A stretch of DNA of 36,295 nucleotides, from positions 1 through 36,295 of the forward strand of contig JAGQOW010000039.1 of NCBI GenBank assembly GCA_020427155.1, written 5' to 3'. Positions 8,064 to 16,287 of the stretch are shown here, one piece after another; position 1 is the stretch's first letter; each line of letters opens with the position of its first letter. Origin of the DNA: Planctomycetales bacterium. Lineage in GTDB: Bacteria > Planctomycetota > Planctomycetia > Pirellulales > Lacipirellulaceae. The notes under the pieces were generated by a model, which was not told where the DNA came from, did no database searches, and worked only from the letters and a program-made list of their open reading frames with translations. The position numbers and the translations under genes are program-made.

Positions 8064-9761
8064 ATGGCGAGCGAAAACAACGAACCCCAAGATCTGCAGG
8101 CCGAACTAAAGCCAAACCGTGAGACGCGCGTCGATGCCGCGCATCCGATGCGTAAGGCAAATCCAGGTCCTGCGCAGCAAGTGTCTCTAGTGACCGCGGC
8201 GGCCGGTAGCGAGATAGAGGTTGAAGCTGAAGAAGATCCGGTTTTGGGACAGCTTCTCCAGGCCGGAGCAGCTCCTGAAGTACTGGCTCGCCAGGCAACC
8301 GACTTGGCTGCCAGGCTGCAATCCAAGTTGGCAGACGTCGACCGTCGCGACGCCCGGCTCAATTCTCAGGAAGCCGAATTCGAATCGCGTATTCGCAATG
8401 CACGACTATGGCTCGAGGACCGTGAGAACGAACTCGATGAGCGCGAACAAGCGCTTAACGAAAGAGAGCAGGAGGTCGCTCGGCAATCTGGGCAGCCTAA
8501 GAACGCCTTCGAGTCGTCCGAGCTTGAGCAGCGGGCTGAGCAGCTGGATGCTCAAGAACAGCAGATAACCAAGCTGCAAGTAGAACTGGAGGTTTCTCAG
8601 GCGGAAGTCCAGGAGAAGATCAGGGAACTCGAGATTCAGACGGCTCTCTGCCAGACCAAACAGCAGGAGTGTGACGAGTCCAAACAGGAGTTTGAACAAC
8701 GACAGCGCGAACTGGATGAACGCGAGGCCGAAGCCTACAAGCTCATGGAACGCTGCACGAGCGAGCAAGTCGCGATGGCCCAGCGCACCGAAAACCTTGC
8801 GGCAGCAGGCAAAGAACTCGACCAAAGAAAAGAGGAACTGCGAGACTGGGAACATCGGCTGGCAGAACGGGCCAGCGAAGCGGAGTTTCAACGCGCTGAG
8901 CTCGATCGGCAATTGCAGTCCCACGAGTGCTGCCAGGCCGAATACGACGAAAAAGAACGTCGGATTCGTTTTCGAGAGCAGGAAATCAAAACCGCGCTGG
9001 AACGCTTTCAGCGCCTCGGCATCACCGAACAAAAAATGGCCGAGCTCCAGCAGCGCGAGCACGATTTCGAGGAACGCGACGACTACCTGGCCAGGGCCGA
9101 AGCAATCTTGGCCGAACAACAACTCGAGCTTAGCCAACGCCAGCGCGATCTGGAAAAAGACGAGCTTGCATTCGAGAATCGAGTTGCCGAGGAGCGTCGG
9201 ACCTTGAAGCAACAACGCGACCAGGCCTCTACGGCCAAGATACGCTCAGAGCAGTCAATCAATCGACGCGAAGCCGAACTCGACCAACGCCAGGCCGCAC
9301 TGGAACAGCTGCAGGAAGAATTGCGCGCAGCTCAACGCGAGGTGCTGGAAATGCGCTTGGCAACCGAAGAGACGTGGTTACAGTTGCAGGGTGCATTGGC
9401 GCCGGCAACCCTCTCGCGTTCGATCGCTCAGCTACGCGTCCGCTTGGCCGATCACTTTCAGCTGGCGGTCGAAGAAGTGCAGACTCGGCGCCGAGAACTA
9501 GAAAGCGTTCGCCTCGAATTGGCCGACGAACATCATCAAATCGAACAACGCCGCACGGAATTGTCGCAATGGCTAGAGCGACGCGAACACGATCTGGAAC
9601 AGCGAGCCGCACGCATGGTGGCTCGAGAGAACGAACTCGATCGGCAGCAACGTCAATACGAAGCTGACCACAAGGACTGGCAGACGCAGCGAATCGAATA
9701 CCAGATCGAGATCCAGCGCCTACTAAGCCAGCAACGCCAAGACGCTCGCTCGGCTGCTTGA
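8064..9761 (+). CDS. Long coiled-coil protein of unknown function
   Basis: 565 residues, of which about residues 90-560 are one almost uninterrupted coiled coil very rich in Glu, Gln, Arg and Leu, with recurring short units of the type ELDERE, ALNERE and ELDQRQ. The first 90 residues are different: polar, then a short QLLQAGAAPEVLARQATDLAARLQ helix. No signal peptide, membrane helix, Walker motif or other enzymatic motif is seen, so it is probably a cytoplasmic structural or scaffolding protein; distant resemblance to SMC or intermediate-filament-like proteins comes only from the coiled coil and is not evidence of homology. The ATG at 8064 directly follows an in-frame TGA, so it fixes the start closely. 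Its stop is one base from the stop of the convergent glycine-rich gene. Confidence 0.8.
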   Translation: MASENNEPQDLQAELKPNRETRVDAAHPMRKANPGPAQQVSLVTAAAGSEIEVEAEEDPVLGQLLQAGAAPEVLARQATDLAARLQSKLADVDRRDARLNSQEAEFESRIRNARLWLEDRENELDEREQALNEREQEVARQSGQPKNAFESSELEQRAEQLDAQEQQITKLQVELEVSQAEVQEKIRELEIQTALCQTKQQECDESKQEFEQRQRELDEREAEAYKLMERCTSEQVAMAQRTENLAAAGKELDQRKEELRDWEHRLAERASEAEFQRAELDRQLQSHECCQAEYDEKERRIRFREQEIKTALERFQRLGITEQKMAELQQREHDFEERDDYLARAEAILAEQQLELSQRQRDLEKDELAFENRVAEERRTLKQQRDQASTAKIRSEQSINRREAELDQRQAALEQLQEELRAAQREVLEMRLATEETWLQLQGALAPATLSRSIAQLRVRLADHFQLAVEEVQTRRRELESVRLELADEHHQIEQRRTELSQWLERREHDLEQRAARMVARENELDRQQRQYEADHKDWQTQRIEYQIEIQRLLSQQRQDARSAA

Positions 9762-9762
9762 C

Positions 9763-10665
9763 CTACTGCTCGTCTCCCAGCGAGTAGCCGTCGTACGCTT
9801 CCTTTTCGCTCTCTTCCTCTTCTGCCGACAGCCTGGCCGAACTTTCCGACTCTCCAGGAGGCGTCCAGTTTCGCCGCTCGATCGTCTCGCCCTCGGTCAT
9901 CGCTTCGGCGCGATGAACGATGGCCATGGCGGCTCGTATCTCTTCGCTAGTGAAATAGGGCTCACGTACGATATTGCGAACCGTACCGGTGCGCTTCGAG
10001 GCCAGATCGATCCAGCTCATCTGGCTGTTGATGTTCCACACCGCCGCCTGCGATGCTCCGAAAGGTAATTCACCGTTCGCATAAGCTCTGACGATTTCGA
10101 CTAACGCCGGGCTATCGACGACGTCTTCAATCGGACGAATCTCGTAAGGCTTGCTTGACGAGGGCTCTTTCAGACCGTGGTTCAGACACACCAGCGGCAC
10201 GTCGATGCGGCTGATTTTTTCTGGCGGAATATTAAAACCGCCGCGTCCACCGCCTCCGCGTCCGCCGCCTCCGCCACGACCGCCCCCTCCGCCGCCACCA
10301 ACGCTCTGTTGCTGACCGCCGCCGCCACCAAAGCCGCCGCCGCCACCGCCAAAGCCGCCCCCGCCGCCGCCGCCAAACTGGTGGAGCACAGGAACACCGG
10401 CAAAAGCCTCGGGCACCTTCACGTTAACTTCTTCTGCCGTCTTGTTCGTCACCACCAGACGGCCTTTAGAACTGCTGCGAGCGATGAACTTGACGTCGAT
10501 GATTCCATCATCGATCGCATCAAACATATCGAGCGGTTCTGCCTGGCTGACGCCAGAATCGACATCGGTTGCTTCAGGCTCGTTCGCTCCGACTCCCCCC
10601 GTCATTGTTCCACCGAGAAGAATCGCCAATGCGAGAAAACCTATTGCCTGTTTTCGTATGCTCAT
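9763..10665 (-). CDS. Secreted glycine-rich protein of unknown function
   Basis: 300 residues from ATG 10665. A signal peptide is clear: MSIRKQ, a hydrophobic stretch FLALAILLGG, then GGVGA|NEPEA. Next comes a short beta-rich region (DVKFIARSSSKGRLVVTNKT), then a glycine tract of about 50 residues containing GGGGGFGG and RGGGG units, then a C-terminal region with VPLVCLNHGLKEPSS, YEIRPIEDVV, and helices including QAAVWNINSQMSWIDLASK, ending in an acidic tail. The VCLNHG block followed by a helical region recurs, as far as I remember, in planctomycete secreted proteins of unknown role. The frame is open 39 codons upstream to 10782, but the signal peptide sets the start. It lies 64 bases downstream of the DUF1598-type gene on the same strand, a likely operon. 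Confidence 0.78.
   Translation of the reverse strand: MSIRKQAIGFLALAILLGGTMTGGVGANEPEATDVDSGVSQAEPLDMFDAIDDGIIDVKFIARSSSKGRLVVTNKTAEEVNVKVPEAFAGVPVLHQFGGGGGGGFGGGGGGFGGGGGQQQSVGGGGGGGRGGGGGRGGGGRGGFNIPPEKISRIDVPLVCLNHGLKEPSSSKPYEIRPIEDVVDSPALVEIVRAYANGELPFGASQAAVWNINSQMSWIDLASKRTGTVRNIVREPYFTSEEIRAAMAIVHRAEAMTEGETIERRNWTPPGESESSARLSAEEEESEKEAYDGYSLGDEQ
10249..10383 (-). repeat. Low-complexity glycine-codon tract
   Basis: The + strand is made of runs of CCG/CCA/CCC units. Read on the minus strand they are mostly GGC and GGT codons encoding the Gly-rich linker of the secreted protein. Such tracts are prone to length change by slippage. Confidence 0.8.
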
Positions 10666-10729
10666 CGTCGTTCCGCTTTCGATCGTTGTCTCAAGTTGAA
10701 TGCTAGTTTGTCCGCTATCCACAATCCTA

Positions 10730-12139
10730 CTAGTCCCACCACCATTGATCGGCGGGAAGCTCGGCCAGATCGATCGCGTCATGTTTCACCCGTAGCGAGC
10801 CATCCTCGTCGGCCATAGTTTGGTCCAATGCCTGTTGGGCACGAATCTCTACACCGCCGCCCACCGGAGTCGCCAGCTGTCTTCCTTTCCACATGCTGTT
10901 CACTGCCGATTCCACCTGTCGCGGGGCATTATAGGTTTCGACCGGGTACACCGACTCGTCCCCCAGTGCTCCCAGGTCCCAGCCAGCTTGGCCATACAGA
11001 TCGTGCTTCTGGATAAAAGCAGCAGCGATCAGCATATCGATACAATTGCGAAGCTGCCCATAGACGGGAACTTGTTCGGCCAGTTGCGAATACTTGCGGG
11101 TAAAGCTCTGGGTGAAGGCCCGGCTTGCCCTGTTTTGACTACCTACTTGCTGCCGGATGCCGTCGGGGCCGACCATCTCGTCTTCGCCAACCAGTTTTAC
11201 GCCATTGCCGACAAACTCAGCTGCTGTGGCATCGTCAGTGACTCGAATGCGCTGGTAATCAGGAACGAACCACCAGCGGCACATCGCATTGCGGGCGATC
11301 GAAGCGAAACTGGCCAATGATAAATAGCTCTTGATACGCACGGGGGTATCTTCCAGGCCGATGCCAATCAGCTTCATCCGGTAGTCTGCTTCGACCATCA
11401 CTTGGGCAAAATGAGTCGACGCCGATATTCCTCCCAGCGTGACCACTTGCAGCCCTAGATTCTCGCGCAGACCTTCGACGATGAAACGCTCGTCGTTAGG
11501 CTGAATCTGTCTGCCGATCTGGCTCAAGAACTGTTGCATTCTCGAAAGCCCTTCCGGAGTGGCGTCGATCGAGCAGTACACCAGCGGGTTACTCTGTTGG
11601 CTTGGCGGAAAAGCACGCAACGCTACGACCAGGTCTTGCAGCTCAAGTGTCGGCTGCCCCGAGTTGATCCCGACATAGCGGCCTGGAGTCTCTTCAAACC
11701 AAGCCTCGGCAGGGCCGGCGATGACGACGTCCTGCGTTTTTGGATAAAAGAAGACATATTCAATTCGGGTCAGGCCAGCCAGATACTTCATTGCCTCGTC
11801 GGGGCCATGGCCCTCATCAATCGCTTTTTCAATCAATCGCGTCAATCGCGTGAGTGAAACCTTGCGCAATTTGCTGGGGGTTGCAATGTCGCGGTCGAGA
11901 TTAGCTAACGCTTGCTCGGCGCGCTGGCGCGCCAACTGCCCTGTGGGGTCGACCTCCACAAGTCCGCGCAATACTCCGTCGGCGTCGACCGAGACGCCCG
12001 ACGAGAAGCCGGCGCCGATCGTGTCTTCGGTGCCGCCGCCGGTTCCGGGATCAGTCGTATCTTGGGCATTGCTTGCCTGCGTCCAAATCAAAGACGCCAG
12101 ACAAAACACTATGAGGAAAGAGCAATAGCGTGACAACAT
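10730..12139 (-). CDS. Secreted DUF1598-type planctomycete protein
   Basis: 469 residues from ATG 12139. It has a signal peptide (MLSRYCSFLIVFCLASLIW, cut near SNA|QD), a Gly/Thr-rich spacer, then a long globular region with EYVFFYPKTQDVVIAGPAE, PTLELQDLVVALRA, YCSIDATPEGLSRMQQFL and MVEADYRMKLIGIGLE. From memory these blocks are those of DUF1598, a family described from Rhodopirellula-like planctomycetes and of unknown function. The open frame runs upstream to 12364, but the signal peptide and an AGAGG five bases before the ATG support 12139. The protein ends in WWWD. It is probably exported across the inner membrane. The glycine-rich gene follows 64 bases downstream on the same strand. Confidence 0.78.
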   Translation of the reverse strand: MLSRYCSFLIVFCLASLIWTQASNAQDTTDPGTGGGTEDTIGAGFSSGVSVDADGVLRGLVEVDPTGQLARQRAEQALANLDRDIATPSKLRKVSLTRLTRLIEKAIDEGHGPDEAMKYLAGLTRIEYVFFYPKTQDVVIAGPAEAWFEETPGRYVGINSGQPTLELQDLVVALRAFPPSQQSNPLVYCSIDATPEGLSRMQQFLSQIGRQIQPNDERFIVEGLRENLGLQVVTLGGISASTHFAQVMVEADYRMKLIGIGLEDTPVRIKSYLSLASFASIARNAMCRWWFVPDYQRIRVTDDATAAEFVGNGVKLVGEDEMVGPDGIRQQVGSQNRASRAFTQSFTRKYSQLAEQVPVYGQLRNCIDMLIAAAFIQKHDLYGQAGWDLGALGDESVYPVETYNAPRQVESAVNSMWKGRQLATPVGGGVEIRAQQALDQTMADEDGSLRVKHDAIDLAELPADQWWWD

Positions 12140-12580
12140 AAGGACCTCTGCGATCGTGGGGCTCTGTTCGGAGTTGCCCCGCTGATAAGGGCAAACCGGG
12201 TGCCAAAATAGGCAACCCAGGCCAACTTTGATCTTAATTCGGCTATGCTCCCGAGGCAAGGAATTCGCCCAGGATGCCAACAAAACTGACTTCCAGGCCT
12301 TCTTCCGCGACGGTGGTCGCCTCCGACCGCTCAGGTCGAGCTTTCCCGGCCCTTGGGGCTGCAAGACACGTTTCTCGAAGACTTCGGTACGCCAGCTTGA
12401 ACTATCGGCAACCTCGGAACAATCCGCATGATTCCACCCGCGATGTTCCCAAAAACCAACCTATCGTGTTGATTCTTTACAACACTCTTTTCCTAGGCGT
12501 TACATTTTAACAGCGGTTTTTTTCGCTGGCGGCCTGTTTTCATGCCGCCTTGCCCCGTCACTTATTGATGCCCTGTAGCG
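12140..12580. other. Divergent promoter region between the DUF1598-type and DUF11 genes
   Basis: 441 bases with no gene. In the presumed 5' leader of the minus-strand gene there is an inverted repeat TTGCCC (12174-12179) / GGGCAA (12189-12194) with a nine-base loop. Near the + strand gene, an AT-rich patch around 12465-12525 includes TTTACA and, 18 bases on, TTACAT, a weak promoter candidate. Nothing else is supportable. Confidence 0.4.
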
Positions 12581-14869
12581 ATGGTCTCGCCCCGAGTTTT
12601 TCAATGTGCCCAGCTATGGTTGGCGCTAGGGGTCTGCGCGCTGCTAGGGGCAGGTTGTGCCGGGCTACCTCGAATCGACCCCACGGGCGAGCGGGTCTTC
12701 ATCTGGCCTCAGGACCAGGTTACAGCCGTCTCGCCGACCGTCACCAACCCGCAGGCCCCGCCGGTGTTTACCGATCCGGTGTTTCCTCCCCCGTCGTCGA
12801 CGCCGCTTCCGGGCCAGCCCGGCGTGGTGCCGCCGATACCTCAAGACACGCTCGCCATTACGCCCCAGCGCGTTCTCGCGCCGGTAGGCAGCGAAGTCTT
12901 GCTGAAGTCGAGGTTTTGCACACGCGAAGGATACTTACTGACCGACGCCAAGATTGAATGGCTCATCGCCCGTGAAAGCGCCGGCGAGTTCGTTTCGCTG
13001 GGCGGACGGGGTTGGCTTCGCGACCCTTGGCTGCCTTGGAACAAGTCCAAAAAGATCGACAACCAATATGCTATTGGTTACACTGCCAAAGTTCCGCTGA
13101 CGATCTCGCGCGGCACGGCTGATGTCAGCGACGACCTCCAGGTCGAGCCGGGCGAAGCCTGGGCATCAATCACTTCGCCAGTCGAAGGAACCAGCCATAT
13201 CACGGCAATGGCGCCCGAAATCGAAACCTGGCAGGAACGCCGCGCGCAGGCGACCATTTATTGGGTTGACGTCCAATGGACATTCCCGCCGTCGTCCATC
13301 ACCGCCGGCGGCTCTCAGGTCATGTCGACCACGTTGCGTCGGCAGACCGACGGTACCCCGCTTGCAGGATGGATTGTGCGCTATGCCGTCGCCGATGGCG
13401 GCGGCACCCTGCGGGGCAACGAGTCGGGCCAGACAGTCGAGGCAACGACCGATGCCAACGGGCAGGCTAGCATCGACGTAACTCCCACCGGCGCGGCAGG
13501 CAGCGTCACACGCATCGATATCCAACTGATTCGTCCCCCAGGTTATCGTGGCAGCGATGCCCCGCAACTGGTTGTCGCTAACGGTTCGAGCACAATCCAT
13601 TGGAATAGCACCGAGGGCGACTATCTGCCTCCGGCCGACGATTTGGGTAATACGATCCCCGCGACTCCGCTACCTTCCCAGCCGCCTCCAGCAACCACGA
13701 CGAGGCGCCCCCGCCTCGACCTGGAAATCTATGGAGAAGATACTGCTCAAGCTGGCGGTCAGATTCGTTTCGAGGTCGTCATCCGGAACGTTGGCGACGC
13801 CGAGGCAACTGGCATCGTGCTCAGCGACCGCTTCGACGCAGGGCTGAGTCATTTGAGAGATCCGCAGCGAACGCTCCAAGTCGAAAATACGGGCATCGGT
13901 AGCCTGGCTGCTGGGGATTCGCGATCGGTGTTCTTGAATTTCGACGTCCTCCAAGCTGGTAGATTGAGCCACGTGGTGACCGTCCGCTGTGCCGAAGGCG
14001 CCGAGGCGGCAAAGCAGGCGTCGGTTAACGCGACGCAACCTCCGCCGCAGCGACAGGCAACGATGAAGATAGAAAAGAGCGGCCCCCGTCAGCGCGTTGT
14101 GGGCGAAGTAGCCCCTTTTACTCTTGCGATCACCAACACGGGGGAAGTGCCGCTCACCAATCTGGAGATTGCTGACGAGTATCCCCCTTCTCTCCGGGCG
14201 AGCCCAACGCAACAAGGCTACGAGAGAATCAATCGCGGCGACAACCAAGACCACTTTCTCTGGCGGTTACCGCGTCTGGAGGTCGGAGCGACAACTCGGC
14301 TCGACGTCCAGTGCCAGTGCATTGGCCAGGCTGAAAACGCGTGTAGCAGAGTCCAGGTCTCTGCCGAGACGGGCACCACGGCAGGTACGATCAGCGGAGC
14401 GGACGAGTACTGCATGTCGATTCTGCCGGCTGCCGATGTGGTCCCCCCTGGAGCCCAGCCGCAGCCAGTTACGCCCTCTGTCACTCCTCCCGGCGCCTCA
14501 AACGTACTCCGTTTGGGAATTACCTCGTTTGCCGATCCCGTTCGAGCCGGTGCCAGCGCCACCTATCAGATTATCGTCCAAAACGGTCCCACTGCCGACG
14601 AGCAGGTACAGCTTCGCGTGCTCTTTCCCGCCGAGCTGACTCCCAACGTGAACGAGATCAGCACCAACGCCAATGTCCAGGCAACACTCGTTGGCAACGA
14701 GCTACGCTTCGAGCCGGTCGCTCAGCTGCGCAGCGGTGAACGACTCGAATTTCAGATTACGGTCGCCGTGAATCAGCCGGGCGTCCGAAACATTATTGCC
14801 CAGTTGGCTAGCCGGAACGTCCCGAATCCGATTCAGGAAGTCAAAAGCGTCAACATCATCGGACGCTGA
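12581..14869 (+). CDS. DUF11-repeat lipoprotein (surface beta-sandwich protein)
   Basis: 762 residues. The N-terminus is a lipoprotein-type signal: a hydrophobic stretch LWLALGVCALLGAG then Cys (C26, lipobox-like LGAGC). A Pro/Thr-rich spacer follows. Residues about 90-335 form an Ig-like part with a big-domain style unit (GTPLAGWIVRYAVADGG, EATTDANGQASIDV). Three DUF11-type units follow: one starting PRLDLEIYGEDTAQAGGQ, one MKIEKSGPRQRVVGEVAPF, and one LRLGITSFADPVRAGAS, joined by Pro-rich linkers. DUF11 units are extracellular beta sandwiches found in large surface proteins. It is probably anchored to a membrane by the lipid and exposed. Function beyond that is unknown. The ATG at 12581 precedes the signal directly. 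Confidence 0.82.
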   Translation: MVSPRVFQCAQLWLALGVCALLGAGCAGLPRIDPTGERVFIWPQDQVTAVSPTVTNPQAPPVFTDPVFPPPSSTPLPGQPGVVPPIPQDTLAITPQRVLAPVGSEVLLKSRFCTREGYLLTDAKIEWLIARESAGEFVSLGGRGWLRDPWLPWNKSKKIDNQYAIGYTAKVPLTISRGTADVSDDLQVEPGEAWASITSPVEGTSHITAMAPEIETWQERRAQATIYWVDVQWTFPPSSITAGGSQVMSTTLRRQTDGTPLAGWIVRYAVADGGGTLRGNESGQTVEATTDANGQASIDVTPTGAAGSVTRIDIQLIRPPGYRGSDAPQLVVANGSSTIHWNSTEGDYLPPADDLGNTIPATPLPSQPPPATTTRRPRLDLEIYGEDTAQAGGQIRFEVVIRNVGDAEATGIVLSDRFDAGLSHLRDPQRTLQVENTGIGSLAAGDSRSVFLNFDVLQAGRLSHVVTVRCAEGAEAAKQASVNATQPPPQRQATMKIEKSGPRQRVVGEVAPFTLAITNTGEVPLTNLEIADEYPPSLRASPTQQGYERINRGDNQDHFLWRLPRLEVGATTRLDVQCQCIGQAENACSRVQVSAETGTTAGTISGADEYCMSILPAADVVPPGAQPQPVTPSVTPPGASNVLRLGITSFADPVRAGASATYQIIVQNGPTADEQVQLRVLFPAELTPNVNEISTNANVQATLVGNELRFEPVAQLRSGERLEFQITVAVNQPGVRNIIAQLASRNVPNPIQEVKSVNIIGR

Positions 14870-14910
14870 GCCTCGCCCCGCAGGCCGAATCCTGCGACAA
14901 TGCAACGGCC

Positions 14911-15300
14911 ATGCCACGCTTTGTCCTTCTGCGCCACGAATGCCCGTCGACATACAAACCCAGCCACTGGGACTTGATGCTGGAACTGGCCGAGTCGCTG
15001 GCCACTTGGGAACTAGCTGAGTTGCCTTCCTCATGGTGCAAACAGTTGGGCATGCCGACAGCAGGAGGTATCGCAGAAGTACCTGCTGTTCGCTTGGCCG
15101 ACCATCGGCTTGCATATCTTGACTACGAAGGCCCGCTCAGCGGAGACCGGGGCACGGTCCACCAGCAAGACGGCGGTACGTATCAATCGCTTGAATACCA
15201 AGAAGATCTGCTGAGATTCAGCATTGCTGGAAACAAGCTCAACGGCAAAGCCACCCTCAGCGAGAACCAGCAGATTTGGCGCTTAAGTGCTAACCAATAG
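14911..15300 (+). CDS. Stand-alone LigD 3'-phosphoesterase-domain protein
   Basis: 129 residues, matching the length of the phosphoesterase (PE) domain that forms the N-terminus of multidomain DNA ligase D. Aligned by eye to PE domains, RFVLLRHE gives the first conserved His (H9), PSHWDLMLE gives the second His (H19) and the Asp (D21), and DHRLAYLDYEG gives the third His and Tyr. GDRGTVHQQDGGTY matches the later core. The Arg two residues after the Asp (HxDxR) is Met here, which could weaken 3'-end healing activity. No ligase or polymerase domain and no Ku gene are nearby. It starts 41 bases after the DUF11 gene on the same strand. Small proteins like this occur in planctomycetes and are annotated as LigD-like; activity is not certain. 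Confidence 0.82.
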   Translation: MPRFVLLRHECPSTYKPSHWDLMLELAESLATWELAELPSSWCKQLGMPTAGGIAEVPAVRLADHRLAYLDYEGPLSGDRGTVHQQDGGTYQSLEYQEDLLRFSIAGNKLNGKATLSENQQIWRLSANQ

Positions 15301-15302
15301 CC

Positions 15303-15319
15303 GCGATCTGATAGATCGC
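15303..15319. terminator. Hairpin between convergent genes
   Basis: Perfect 7-bp inverted repeat GCGATCT / AGATCGC with a three-base loop GAT, located between the convergent stops at 15300 and 15327. There is no T tract on either side, so it may be a weak bidirectional terminator or a 3'-end stabiliser. Confidence 0.45.
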
Positions 15320-15326
15320 CGGTGCA

Positions 15327-16040
15327 TCACCGCAAAACGGTTTCCTCTGCCTTCTCTGCCAGCAAAGGCTCAACGCTAGCCGTACTGCCTGCCAGGTATA
15401 GCTCCCCTTCGTAGAGTTCTACCGACTGCAAGCAGCGCTGTTCATCAGCGACGGAGAGCACGCCCCTCAGCGAGATCAGCGCCACCGGGTCGCCGGCCTG
15501 TTGAGTCCAACGCAACGAAGCATTCAGTTTATCGGCCGCCGCGATCATTTGGTCGACGACTTTGGAAACTGGTATCGGCAACGTGCCCGCATGGCATTTC
15601 TTGAGCCGAATTGCGACGACGTCAGTTTCGGCTACCCAGACACTCACTCTTACCGAAATCACGGTGGAAAGTTCTTCGCCTAGATAGCGGAAGCCAATCA
15701 CGGCTTCGTTGGCGCCAAAGTCCACTCGCGGGTCGACCACACTCTCGGGCAACAGATCAGCGAATTTCTCTTTCAAAGCAACGGCCAGCCAGCCGTTTAC
15801 CTCGCGCTCAGAAAACGCGGTTTGCCAGCTGGAGTCCGTCGTAGCATCGGTGACCAGAGAAGCGATTCGGCATTCCATCGCATGGCTGTCTTGGGCAAGC
15901 ATCTCGGAATCGAGCTCGATTGCCCGAGCGTAGTAGGGTTGCACTTGATGCAATGCCCGATTGGCGTAACCGATTGCCAACAAGGCCAACAGCCCCAGGG
16001 CGACTATGCCGGCCATGATGATTGTGATTCGACCGTACAT
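15327..16040 (-). CDS. Membrane-anchored hypothetical protein
   Basis: 237 residues. One N-terminal membrane helix (ITIIMAGIVALGLLALLAIG) follows a short MYGR start, so the rest should lie outside the cytoplasm. The exported part has a helical section, then WQTAFSEREVNGWLAVALKEKF followed by beta-rich segments (PRVDFGANEAVIGFRY, ISVRVSVWV). The 'SEREVNGWL' segment before an alternating beta region is reminiscent of LptC/DUF2140-like beta-sheet membrane proteins, but I do not recognise the family with confidence. The ATG at 16040 starts just before the helix. It is convergent with the LigD-like gene and divergent from lysS. Confidence 0.72.
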   Translation of the reverse strand: MYGRITIIMAGIVALGLLALLAIGYANRALHQVQPYYARAIELDSEMLAQDSHAMECRIASLVTDATTDSSWQTAFSEREVNGWLAVALKEKFADLLPESVVDPRVDFGANEAVIGFRYLGEELSTVISVRVSVWVAETDVVAIRLKKCHAGTLPIPVSKVVDQMIAAADKLNASLRWTQQAGDPVALISLRGVLSVADEQRCLQSVELYEGELYLAGSTASVEPLLAEKAEETVLR

Positions 16041-16212
16041 GGCAGCCTGGTTTGCCTGTTGTGATAAGAGAAAACCTGCGGAGCCTAGAAGACTTCCGCT
16101 GGCCCGTCAATCTCTGGCCCATTTCCCAGGTGCTAGCAGCCCCCGCGGGATTTGAGGGACGACTCCAACTACGATAATGTCCCTGCAAACAGGGCTGTCT
16201 TGTCAGCTGCCG

Positions 16213-16240
16213 TTGACCAGCACCCCCTATCCACTAAAAT
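16213..16240 (+). promoter_or_regulatory. Sigma-70-like promoter of lysS
   Basis: TTGACC at 16213-16218 and TAAAAT at 16235-16240 are separated by 16 bases. Each hexamer differs from consensus at one position. The -10 ends 47 bases before the lysS ATG. Confidence 0.7.
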
Positions 16241-16287
16241 CTTGCCTCTCTTAACGCTTTACCGCTCCGAGTGCGCGCAGACCGAAA

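Noticed and set aside
8406..9215. 269-codon minus-strand frame, very hydrophobic, antisense to the coiled-coil gene
   Set aside because: Its Leu/Phe richness is the expected reverse complement of Glu/Gln/Lys codons; no topology or motif, and the + strand gene is far better supported.
16181..16194. CCCTG-CAAA-CAGGG hairpin upstream of lysS
   Set aside because: No gene ends there on the + strand and no T tract follows; too short to call a terminator or T-box.
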